Part shown: piece after piece, positions 12,101 to 24,100 of the stretch
Layout of the letters: every line of letters begins with the position of its first letter
How positions within the stretch are numbered: the first letter of the stretch is position 1
Assembly: GCF_949628265.1 (NCBI RefSeq)
Contig: NC_088788.1
Coordinates: forward strand, 16,244,001-16,308,000
DNA from: Cloeon dipterum
Taxonomy: Eukaryota; Arthropoda; Insecta; Ephemeroptera; Baetidae
Length of the DNA stretch: 64,000 nucleotides
Reading direction: 5' to 3'
Made by a program: the position numbers and the translations under genes
The notes under the pieces: model-generated
The model's database searches: none
The model's input: only the letters and a program-made list of their open reading frames with translations
What the model was told of the DNA's origin: nothing

Positions 12101-15100
12101 GATTATTAAAATAAAATCTCGACGCGCAGCAGCGGATATTCTAATTTAATTTCTTCTGTGGCAGGCCGATAATTCCTGCAGCGATTTATGGTAATTAAGT
12201 ATATGCACCACGAGAGGACGATGAGCCAAATTTATTCAAGCGGTGCAGCATTTTTCCCGGCAAAATACACGCGGCTAATTAAATTGGAGCCTGTTTCTCT
12301 CGGCTGTATCTCATCAGGAAATGATCGAGTCGAAGCAGGCGGCTCGCTTATACGTGCGTGGGCGATTAATAATGCCGATAAAAATGAAAGAGAGCTTGCT
12401 GAGTGAGTGAGTGTGTTGTGCTAAAACGCCAGTCTCTCGCTTGCTCGCTCCGGCTCATTGGCAGCTCTCTGCATATTGCGAGGGAAGTGCTACTTTTCGC
12501 ACGTCTCGGCTGCAGAGGTTGAAAAGTTACGCCACGGCAGAGGTCAAGGAACTCTTGAACTTTTTATGGCAATTTTAGCAAGTTGCTACTGACACTTGAC
12601 ATGGGATAGAAAATTGTTGGTTCGTAACAAATAGAAACGGTTAATTTCTATTGAGGCTTAAATATTTTAGCCGTTTTTAATTTGCATTAAGATATCCTTG
12701 AAAATATTGTGCTGCAAATCAAAATTTTATTGGTTTCCTCATCCATCACGTTAGTTTTCTGTTTTGATTGTTTTTAAATTAGAAATCAAGCTTTACCAAA
12801 TATTTTGTGCTGCAAGTCGGTTTTCAAAGTATGTTTTTACTGTTCAACTTGGAAAAATTAGCACTAAGATAAATTCTTAGATGTAATTAAATTTTGCTAA
12901 AAGAATTTGCCAGTAAAATTATCTTTAATCTGTATTGAAAGTCTGAAACTGTGTAAAAAGATTTCAACTCATTCATTGACAAGAAAGTCGCTTGTGGATA
13001 ATGCAATAACAGTCGAAAACCATCTAAATTGGATAGAACCCGTATAAAATTTCATCCTTTGAGAAGAATGAAAAAAATTAGTTGTAAAGCCATGCTTTTA
13101 TACCTCTTGAAAAGTATAAAAAAACGGTTGATTGAACCTGTCTCAATTCTGTTTTCATAATTTGCATTAAATTAGGAAACAAAAGGTAAAATTATTTTCC
13201 TGAAAGGATGCATATCAATTTGGAGTAAAATTATGCACTTTTACGTCCACAAATTATTTTGAAATATTTATACTTGACCTATTAAACTTGATTTAAAATT
13301 TACCTTGCTTTGCAGTGTGCACAATTACCTCGCATTTAAAATCTAGGAAATCGAGCTTCTGCGCACTTATTTTGCATTTGAAATTTCCATGAATGGCGTC
13401 AATTGAATAAACACGGACGTTTCGATTTCAAGGTGCCCTTTGCAAAAGACAATGATCATGATTCTCAGGCTCGTTTCGCAACACGAAGGTGTTTTTCAAT
13501 TATGTTGCAAGGCAAATAAGGGCTCACCTGATCCTGATATTACACCGACGAGAGAGATTTTACGCAGCTGTCATTTTTATTACATGACTTGGCGCAGAGA
13601 GCGAGCGGCCGCAACACTTTACTCTACATACCCGGTCATTAGCATGTGCATAAAAGTCGCGGGCGTCACTATATGGCAGTCATTTAAAGTGGATATGTGC
13701 TGGAAAATTCTGAAAATGATATTTAACTTTACCTTAATTAATGCTCTCTGAAAATTGGAAAATAACTAACAATTTCCTAGGTTGCCGTTAAATTTAATGA
13801 GAAAATTAGCTACAAAGTTTGGACGTTATATTGCACTGTCTCTTGATTGAAAATGTTGATTTATATTTCAACAGGAGAAAATTTACCTCATAATTTGCAC
13901 ACCGTTAGATAGATTGAAACGAGAGGAATCGAAATCAAGCGTTTAAAATACGTAAAATATATCCGTTTCATATTTTGAGAAATTTTAAGAATTCTGAAAT
14001 ATAACTGTTTCTTGGTCCTTATTCAAAGAATAATCTGTTGTTTAACTTAAAAAACTTGGAGTCAACTTCCTCAGAAATTTGAAAAAATCCGGGAAATTTA
14101 TATCTTCCAAACCTTCAAATTTACATAAAATATTTTAAGAATGATTTTTTGCCAATTTTTCAGTAAAGATATCCACTTTAAAATGCAAATAATAATTGCT
14201 TTCTGCATCATCCCCCGCTGAAAGAGATGTATTATAAATATGACGCCCGCGGCAGAGAAAATTAAATGTACTTTCATGATGCAGAGAATTATAATAAGAG
14301 GCGGCTGCATCAATGGGCAGCTTTTCCTCGGAACCTGGCGTCATCGCAGAAGATCGCCTCGCTTGATGAGTGCATGTTTTTATTTTGCTTTAAGACTCAT
14401 ACAATGCCCGAGATGATGGTTGTGCATGCAAAGCGCGGATAATCCTGCGTAAACCCACGGACGGACGTATAGAGAAATGTATTCGCGGCGTTTGTGCGAG
14501 TGCAGTGAGCGCGCACAGAGTAACGGCGGATGTGTGTGTGTTTGTGTATGTGCACTGTGATGCATGCATGATAGTATGCCGAGTAAAATTTGCATCGTAA
14601 ATAAGGAAACGACAGAAAAGTTCATTTATAAAAGGCTGCATACAATGCTCCGCGCGCGTTTATGTACAATCATACACTCTCAGGTATAAAAAATGAAGAT
14701 ACAGTTGCACGCCGCGCCGAGTGTTCAAATGAATGGGGAAAATACACATACACACGAATAATAATAAAGAGAGAAAAGCAGAAGCGATGAAATGAGCAGA
14801 TTTCCAGACAGAATGAGGCTCCGTCGTTATTCTGATTCACAGCTGCGATTGAGCCTTTGTCTTGTCAGATTTTCAATCTCGGCTCGTTTCGTTCGATTTC
14901 TAATTTGCATTCGGATTTTATAAGACGGCTCCAAGATGCATCATTCATGAGATCTCTTTGTTTGAAGGATCAGCATTTCAAAAATTAAATAAATACTGGT
15001 CTTTGAGAGGATAAGTACTGCATCCATTGTTATTTAAAGGCGAGAAAACAATGCGCAGAAAACTAAACGTGCGGCAAAGGTTTTCGAGACAAATTTATGC

Positions 15101-18100
15101 TCAAATCTATCAATTCAGTCTAGTTTAAAACTGTTTTCAGAGGAAAACCCAGAAAATCCTGGTTATCAAAGTAAGATGAAACACTGGAATTCCATTTTTG
15201 ACAGCGCCAATCGATTCTTGAGAGTTGAATTAGGTGCGGCAGCCTAATCACTTGGTTGACAATTCGACAAGACGTGCCGAAAATTGGCGGAAACATAATA
15301 ACCTTTGAATGAGCGATTTTTTGTCAGAGCCTAGCAAAATGTGTGACAAGAACCAATTTAAGGAACAAGAAGCGTTTCTAGGATTTGACGCAGGTCTAAG
15401 ATCATGAATTCGAGACAGCAGTGCCACAGGGAAAGCCATCGGACAGCCATAGCCTTGTGTGGCACTGCTGTCTCGACATCTTACAATTAGTCTAAAAGCC
15501 AATCACAGAACCGCTCAATTCTCTGATTGGATGCCGGCTTTATTGTGGACCTTTTTCAGACCAAAATGCCAACTTAGAAACAGTTTTTAAGGTTTTTTCA
15601 GCACGTCATGTCGAATTGTCAACTGGATGATTCGTCTGCTTAACCCAATTTGACTCTTGGCATTCGATTGGTACTGTCAAAAAATAAATTCCAATTATAA
15701 TGCTTCTTTAAGGCGGCATCCCCTCTGACGGAAAGATCTCACCGAGCGAAGAACCAAAATCTGCCAGTAAATTGAGAAAATTTATCCCAAGCTAAGAGGA
15801 CTTACAATAGAGAAGTACCAATAAAAATCCTGATGCCTCTTTTTATTCATAGCTCGGAGCAAAATGATATGCAAATGCTTGTACCAAGAAGTGCAAATTC
15901 ATGATTTTTTGCTCAGATATATTTTGGTTTGTGTAGAGAGACCAATAAAAATTTATTGCCTGATTCTCAAAGCAAGCCCGCTGCTTTCATTAAAATGATT
16001 CCGATCTCACGCACCAGTCTCGATAAACGATGATTGCATTAATTGTGCTGTGTTCGTCCAGCAGACAAGATTTTTCGGAATGCAGAGTCAGCAGTCAATG
16101 TTGATGTGCACGTTCAATAAAAGAGAGTGCACACTGCACATGCACAATAAACTGCATTCCGCGCGTTCGCCCAAGGTCAGCGGGACAATCAAAAAGTATT
16201 ATACACTGCGTTGCCACTTTTCACCCTCTACCCTGAGAAAAAAAATCATGCAACTCTTGTAAAAAAAGTCAAAAACCTGTTTAATATTGATGGAAAGAGC
16301 TTGTTGAATGTGAATCCTGTAACGTATTTTTATCTTTTGTGTCTGCATGTGTCCGAATAATGAATTAAAAAAGAATTTTGTATTATTTCTTTGCTCTTTC
16401 ATGTTAAAATTCCATCATTACTGCAAGGAAAGCTGTCAGTTTTTCTAATGTAAATATATATGACGATATTTAATACGTTATTTTATTATGGGACCAAAAA
16501 ACTCGATTGATATATATATGTGCTTCATTTCTTAATGAATATTTAAAGTAAAAAAACATTCCTCCTCCACCGTGGTGACTCACGATAAAATAATTCTCGA
16601 AACAATTAATAAATGCATTTTGAACTCGTCACCTCTGAGAGAATTTCAGCCACGCATTCACAGTAACCTTTGAGGTGTGAATTGAAACATACTTCTCAAT
16701 CACATTCCGAGAGTACATTGTTCACTTCTCTGCGCTGGCATATTACGATGTTTTGTATTATTGTTTTGATCGGGCGGCGAGATCGAGAGCCCCTTGGGCA
16801 GCTCGTGGGAGACCCGTGCGCTGAAAACAGTGAATTATTGCCCACGAGAGCGCACGGGGAAACCAAGTGTGAAATTCCGGCCGGCGCGTCGTCTTTCTCA
16901 CGAAAAGCTCGATTTTCTCATTTGCATGACTTTGCTGCAAATAATACCAAAACACTGGACCACGCGGAGCAGAGATCCGCAAATTTAAATCCGCGTGCGT
17001 GCGTGTTGTCTTGCGGAACTGCTCGGCGTGCAGAGAGCGAGAGATGCAAAAAGGCCCCACTTTATGGGCCTTTCAGGATGTTTCTCTTTGCGCATATAAT
17101 ATACATACGGGTTTGTACAGGATGGACCCGGGATTGCAAACTTTGCGAGACTTTCTTGAATTAATAGCCAGCTTCCCATTCTAATTGTAATTTTCAGCTA
17201 ATTAATTTAAAAAATATTTAAGGGCTTTCCAAAGAAAATAATCCAGAAGTCACGGGGTTAATTTAGGGAATAATCAATAGTTTTATATATTTTAAACCGA
17301 TTTTGCTTTAAAGTCGCTAAAAATTCGAAAAATCATCCGATAATGAAAACAAAAAACTATATGGTGCGATAGAACTTGTCAAAGAGACCAAGTGAGGCCT
17401 CGTCGGGACCATGAGCCCCAGCCCGGGCTTGAAAACAAAAAGTTCAGATATGTTCCAAACAATCTCCATGTTTTTTCCAAGTAAAATACTCAACTCCTAA
17501 CCGGTGGACAGAACTTTACCAAAGTTAGCAATCATAATAATCCGGGCTTTTTTTAAAGCACATTTAACGATCTTTAGTACGACAGACGATTGTTAAATTC
17601 CAGCCCAACTCGATATAAAATTCAACTCTGGTATCAGAAGAGTTACGAACAAAAATTATTGCCAAAATATTCCGAGGGCAGGAGTCAACGGACCGATCTG
17701 GCATTATTTGGCACCCAATCTGCGGGGCACTCTGTACGACGAATGCATCCGAGGGAGCGGAGGAAAGGTTTGCCAGCAAATAAACGCGGCTTGTGTGTGC
17801 AAATTCTACACGCCTGTCTGACTCCTTTTTCACGTGTGTGTTGTATTAATAAGTAGCGAGGCTAAAGTTGCTCTCCCGTAATTGGCCATCATTAGCATTA
17901 GCGGTGAATTGTGTCGAAAATTGAGCACAAAACCGCGGAATCGTTACGTATTAAAACGTGTGGGCTGGAAATATGAATGCGGGACGATGCATCACGATTT
18001 CGCAGCGAATTCCGTGAGCTCTGCATAATTTTGGCCCACGCGGCTTCAAACGAACCGTCGGCGTGTTACGTTACATTTGAACATACACACTCACGCGCCC

Positions 18101-21100
18101 GCGTGAAAGTTTGAAAAAGCACTTTCGGATCGCAGCAGACATTATCTCCGGCATGTGTGTGTTTGTGTGTGGGTGCTCATGTAAATTTTCACCTCTCGAA
18201 GGAAGCAATAATCTGGTTGAATTATGATGTATGCGTGTGCGTTGGTTGCCTTCGGACCAATTTGCCGAATTTCACTTTCTATATTCTATTTGTATGCAAA
18301 TATAAAGATCACTCACCTGGTCAGTGTCTGAAGGGTCGTGGCTGGATTTGGTCCGGATTATGGCGCGCTTCAACGTCGACGTTTTCACTTCCTTCTGCTC
18401 ATCGTTGCTGCTGTTGTTTTTGTTCTTGTCACGGATGAAAAAGTTTTTCAGCCTTAATTTCCGCTTCTTTTTTTCTTTTGTTTCCAATGTTTTCGTCCTG
18501 CAATAATAACAATCAAACCTTAATAAGTTAATTTAATTTTTTTCAGTTAATTTCTATTGAATAAATATTTCTAGATGTCTGATTCGTTTCCAAGGACCAA
18601 ATAAGCATGAATTGCACAATTTCAAGTCTTCTTTCGAGCTTCACAAAAAATCTTCACCTATCAAAAACTGAAAAACGTTTAAAATGGTCTACATTGTTTA
18701 TGAATGTTTATTTTTTCAAAATAATTTGGTTCTTACGTGATTTTTAATAGTTTTAAAAGATGCCTTTTGAAAATGATTGGCACAATAAGAAAAAAATAAT
18801 ATAAATGTTAAGATTTGACCATTTTAACTCGTTAAAATTTTCAATGTAATACATAGGGCATGCTTTCACGAAGAAACGAGAGTGAATTGTTTCAAATTTT
18901 TGCAGATATTGTGATTTTCAGATCTGTTAATAGGGTGCATGGATAGGCAAAAAATTTCCCTACTCTTCCGGCTTTGCCTTTTACCATTTCTCAAGCTGTG
19001 ATAGAAATACTGTAGCTGCCAATATAAAATTGTGAACGCATTTTTATTATTTTTTGTATTACTTTCAAGCCTTTCAAGTTAAATATATGTTATTCATTCA
19101 AATTAATTATTAGTTTTAATAATTTCTCAAAAATTACTACACGTAAAATTTTTAAATTATTTAAAACTTTTACTGAACGAGAAGAAATAGATTTAAATTT
19201 TAAACCAAATGAATATCTTTACCAGTTCAGAATTAAAAATTACTAACCTGTTATTATTGTCCCTGTCGTTTTCCATGGCTTCCTGCTCGTCGAGGATGCT
19301 GAGCGACCTGCGTCTGGGGCTGCCACCTTTTGACGCCTGCTGCACGAGCCTGGCTGACGGCATGGCCGGACTTTCCCTGCCCGCCGTCTCCCTCCTCAGG
19401 GTGCTGACCTTGGACGGCGTGCGCTCGGACACCCTGGACGAGGTCCTCTCGGACGTCCTAACGCGGTACTTGGGGTGGTCGTTCTCGATGCCCGAGTCGA
19501 CGACATCGCGGCTGCTGTGGTCCGACGTGTACCTGCCGCCCCCACCGCCTCCGCTGCTGCTGCTGACGCGCTGTCCGAACTCGTACTTCTTCAGTGGCAC
19601 GTCGTCGTACCGTTTCTTCGGCGTCAGCTCCTCGTCCAGCCGTTTCTTTGGCAAGTCGTCGTCGTAGCGTTTCTTCGGATACTCGTCGTCGTACCGCTTC
19701 TTCGAGTAGTCCTCCTCGTAGCCGTTCCGCACGGGAAGGTCGTCTTCGTAGCGGGCTTTTGGGTAGTCATCCTCGTTGAACAGTACTTGTCTGGAACAGA
19801 GACGATTATGACAGATTACGATTTTTGTTGGAATAATTTATGGAGGTGACAAAAAGTTGGAAAGGGTCAATCGATTGAAATGAAACTTTGTGTGTTGATT
19901 GCCTCAAACTTTTCCGAATTCTAAAAATTGCCTATCTGACCGGGGCAAAAAATGCGGGATTTTGAAACAAACCAGCTTCAAATTCGAATATCTTAGCTTC
20001 CAGAAGTTCAAAAGAAACAAACTTGACGCAATTTTCAATCTTTATGTGGGAAACAAATCGGCAAATGGAAGCAAAAGTCAATAAAATTTGGACGAATCCT
20101 TAAAATAGCCGCCCAATATCAAAGGTCCAACATTTTTTCGATGCTCTTACAAAAATTAGAGGACACTATTTTTTAATTATCTGAGATACATTCTCAGTGA
20201 AAGCTTAAAAAAGCATTGTTTTTCAGGCAGCGAAACACGAGGTAAATCATTTTCAAATTTTGTCTTTTCGTCGTGGTTTCGAGCAGACTTGATTATCCAC
20301 TGAATGTAAATAATTATTAATGGCTGTTTTGGGAGTAAGAATTGATTATCCACCCTTTAATGGTCTTCCAGGGGTGGTTTTGGGGTTGCTATAAACTTAA
20401 GCCGACATTCCATCATCAGAACCACGAATCTTAAGTCATTTTTTATTAATTCTTTAGGGTGTTCCCAAAAAACATAAATGACTCAATCTCGCATTAATCT
20501 GAAGGTCTTTCGGAAGCTGCCTGAAGCCAATAATTAAATTCAAAATAATCATGTTTCATGGCCCAAGGCTTGAAGTTTTGGAATACAAAGTCACGGAATT
20601 GAATATGAAATCAAAACGAATTTCAAACTTTCGCTTCAGAAGCTAAGAATTTACGCGAGTAAAATTTATTTTCTCACCAAAATTCGAGTCTCTGGGAGTT
20701 TCATTCTCTGGATCGGATGACATTTTTCGGTCTCTAAATTCTTTACTCTACGCCGATTTTAGCGGAATCTTGATTAGCAGAAACCACTTTTGAAAGCATT
20801 TTTTCCAGTCTGAGCCGCATGATTAAATTGTCAATCTCCCTCATTTTTTTCAAGCGTAACAAAGCTAATCGTGCTCGCTTTTAAGCTATATGCCTCCTTG
20901 CTCTGTAATTACGCTCGTTGATGAAGTCGCAAGAGAATGCGCTTGACAGTTTAATTTAATGGTTATAGTCGCGGATTCCTCTTTTACTTTACAACCAGAT
21001 AATTGTTTGAGAGAATTTTTCTGCTCTTTAATCCTGGCTGAAAAAAAAAATAATAATTGTTTAGACCTTCTGGACCTGCCGCCCAGTCATGAGAATAGAC

Positions 21101-24100
21101 ATATTCTGAAGGCCGCCAGTTCTCGTCTTCCATTCGCGGTCGGATTTCGCTGCCGCCGCGCACGGCACACACGTTTTATTATTCTCAGTTTGGATTCCGA
21201 AAACATCCATAATGAGGCGTGACGCTCAATTAAAAATTTAATTTGGAAATTAATTTGGAGGTCGGCAGAGGCAAATTTGGAAGTTAACCTTTGTCCCCAT
21301 CAATTCAGACGGAGAAGAACTCACTTAATATTAAAGTGGATCTTTACAGGTCAACAATAAACAACATTTTGTATTTTTTACTTTAGAAAGAGGTCTATTG
21401 AATTCATTGTTTGTGGAATTCTAGCAAATATGCATATGCTCCATGTGCAAAAAATCAAACCAGGGCCAAACGTAACAATTAAATTTAAGAATTGGCCGAA
21501 TTCTCGTAAAATCAAACAGGTTTGTCAACGATTTTTCGCTTGATTTCGATTCCTCTCGTCATTATCTATAACGGTGGTGTGCGAATTAAGAACTAAATTT
21601 CTTTTCTGATTAAATTAATTCTGATTTAAGTATACAGCGTTCGTTGCTGGACAAGCATGTAAACTTTGAACCCGATTTTCTCAGAAATTGAAACGGTAAC
21701 CTGGGAAAATTTAAGCTTTTCCTCAATTTTCAGATAATATTTAAAGTAAGGTATAAATTATTTATCAGAATTTTGTAGCACAGATCCACTTTACGGCATG
21801 ACAATCAACGGCACTTTCCTCTCTGTTTAAAAGGAGTAAAATGACGCGAGCTGGGCGGGCCATAAAAAATGAAGTCATCAGCATCATTTTCTTTTCTCTT
21901 TGCTGAATGGGACAGTTACGAGCAGGAACTGGCGGATTGGAAATTAATTGATAAGACCGCAAAAGATCGGAGTTGACTAAAACAGGTAGTGGAATACTAA
22001 CTGTACCGCGTATCTCATCCTGCGAGAGTGCTGTCGTCGTGACACCGGCGAAAACACGATGTGCGCGGCAAAGATGGAAAATGCAAGCAACCTACCAACA
22101 TCTGCTCGGAATAACAATTCCGCGTGTTCACTGCGAGAGGATTTTGTTTCCAGATTAATTACCCTGGTAGATCCTAATTAGGATGCAAATCGCAGCGTCG
22201 TTGCAGCGTAATTAATTTCCCAGAGCTGCGGCTCTCGAGTGTCGACATTATCTCTCTCCTCTTTGTCTGTTTGATTTGAATGTTAATTAGCGTGTGTTGT
22301 GTGTTCGCGCGACACGCACTCGGCCTATATTTTATAAACAATTCATTCATTTGGAAGGATTACACGGAGCAAATTGTTTTAACCTCTCTTTCTCTCTCTC
22401 CCGCTCAGTGCGCATATTTTGCATGCTCTGTTTGTTTCAAATTGGAAATTTAACGCCACACTTGAACGCGAGTCACGCTCACAGTTGATTTAAATAATGG
22501 AATATACACGCAATTATCGCCGGGATGCAAGGATATGCAAATCAGCTTAAAATAGAAGGCTAATTTATTACTAAACCGTTTTTGTATTTTCATTAAAGAT
22601 TTAAAAGGTCCCAAATAATAAATTATGCGAGTTGACACACATCGAGGTTAATGGCTTAATAGTTAATACTAACATGCTGTAACGTAAAAACTTGAAAATA
22701 TTTATAATAATTTCACTTTAAACACGCTTAATTTTTCTATTTAAATAATCTAGATGTTTTCTATATTATAGCTTCCCGATGTAAAGTAATACAACAAAAA
22801 TTTCATACAAAATAGGCGCTAAACGATTAATAATCGGTTGTCCACGAATTAATAATTGGAAAAAATATATATTTTTGAAAATTTTTATGTCGAAAAAACT
22901 CGTCTACCGGATTCTCTGTGTGCAGCGATCATTGGAAGAAAATCTATTACATTTTTGTATTTTCGTTACGAAACGGTATTCGCGGCCAGAAATTAATTGC
23001 TATCTAATTTTCAATAAATATTATTTATAGATAATAATAAATTGGGGCAAAAAATAAATTGAAACCAACTATTTTGCTAAGTAAGTTCAGCTGCCAACCA
23101 CTATTTGCACAAAAAATCTCATTGTCAGATGCAGTGCACATATAACCGTAAACTCTGAATATTGTAATTTCATAAACAATCAACCGTTCCAAGTGTGGGA
23201 AATATGAATGCAGTGAGACAGTAATGACTTCTCCTCGGTGGTGGTGTGATAAAGGTGCGCGTTTTGTGTTCAAGGGCAGGCAGGCACAGGTAGCTGCTCA
23301 CACACTCGGGTGAGGAATCATTAACATCTAAGTTCAGCAGTCAGGCAGTGACTTGAAAATCACTTTGAAATTCAATCAGGGAAATCTCGACCAGTCAGTC
23401 TCGTGACTCGGCGAGGCCGGAGGTGTCGTTTAATCGCACAATAATAGAGAACGCACATGCGGCGGCAGAGCGAATTTACCTGCTGCTCGAATGAGAGAGC
23501 CAATTGGAATAATGACAGGGCGAGCCTGGCAAAATGATAGTGATAATAATAAAACGCTGCGGCGCGGCGACACACTCGCCGAAAAAACGGCACGAGGGCC
23601 TTCACTCTCGCGCAACAATCGAAATCACTTAATCACTATCACCACATAGCACGCTCCATTTGCAGCCACAAATGGCTGTTGTGCGTCCCACGCGCCCAAT
23701 AGTGCAAGTCACACACGCACACACCTTCTCAGTCTTTGCGGACAAAACTGAAGAACGGCGAACACGACCGGGAATGTAAAAAATATATGTATTTTCTACT
23801 CCGAGATAAATTTCGTGCGTTGGAGAACTTGTTATTATTTGAACAGAGCAGCTTTGATGGCGAATGACCCTTTTGTGGCTTTAACACAAAAATAAAATGA
23901 GCCTGAACGGTATTGGGTGGAGACTTTTCAATTTTATAGCTTAAAGTGAATTCAGATGTTTGAATGAATGAAACCTTTTTAAACACGACAAATTAAGAGA
24001 CCGGAGCCAACCTTTGGCTGAACTATATAAGAATTTAAATTTAATTCGCTCTTTATCTCACACAGTTTGAAATTATTGAGCCCTTTTAGCATTGCATTAA

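Larger units (their letters stand above)
10382..18316 (-). other. 7.9-kb intron of the unrecognised gene
   Basis: The donor is GTGAGT at 18316 and the acceptor TTTTGCCGCAG ends at 10382. Two copies of the dispersed inverted-repeat element lie inside (10.7-11.07 kb and 13.68-14.18 kb), and a perfect 19-bp hairpin at 15.41 kb. GC-richer blocks with CpGs, at about 12.0-12.5, 14.2-14.9, 16.65-17.1 and 17.6-18.2 kb, alternate with AT-rich DNA and could be enhancers. Frames of up to 164 codons here (for example 16670-17164) show no domain and no splice context and are not called as genes. Confidence 0.6.

Noticed and set aside
16670-17164. 164-codon plus-strand frame in the large intron
   Set aside because: No recognisable domain, no codon pattern, overlapping frames on both strands of similar length; it lies in a GC-richer intron block where long chance frames are expected.
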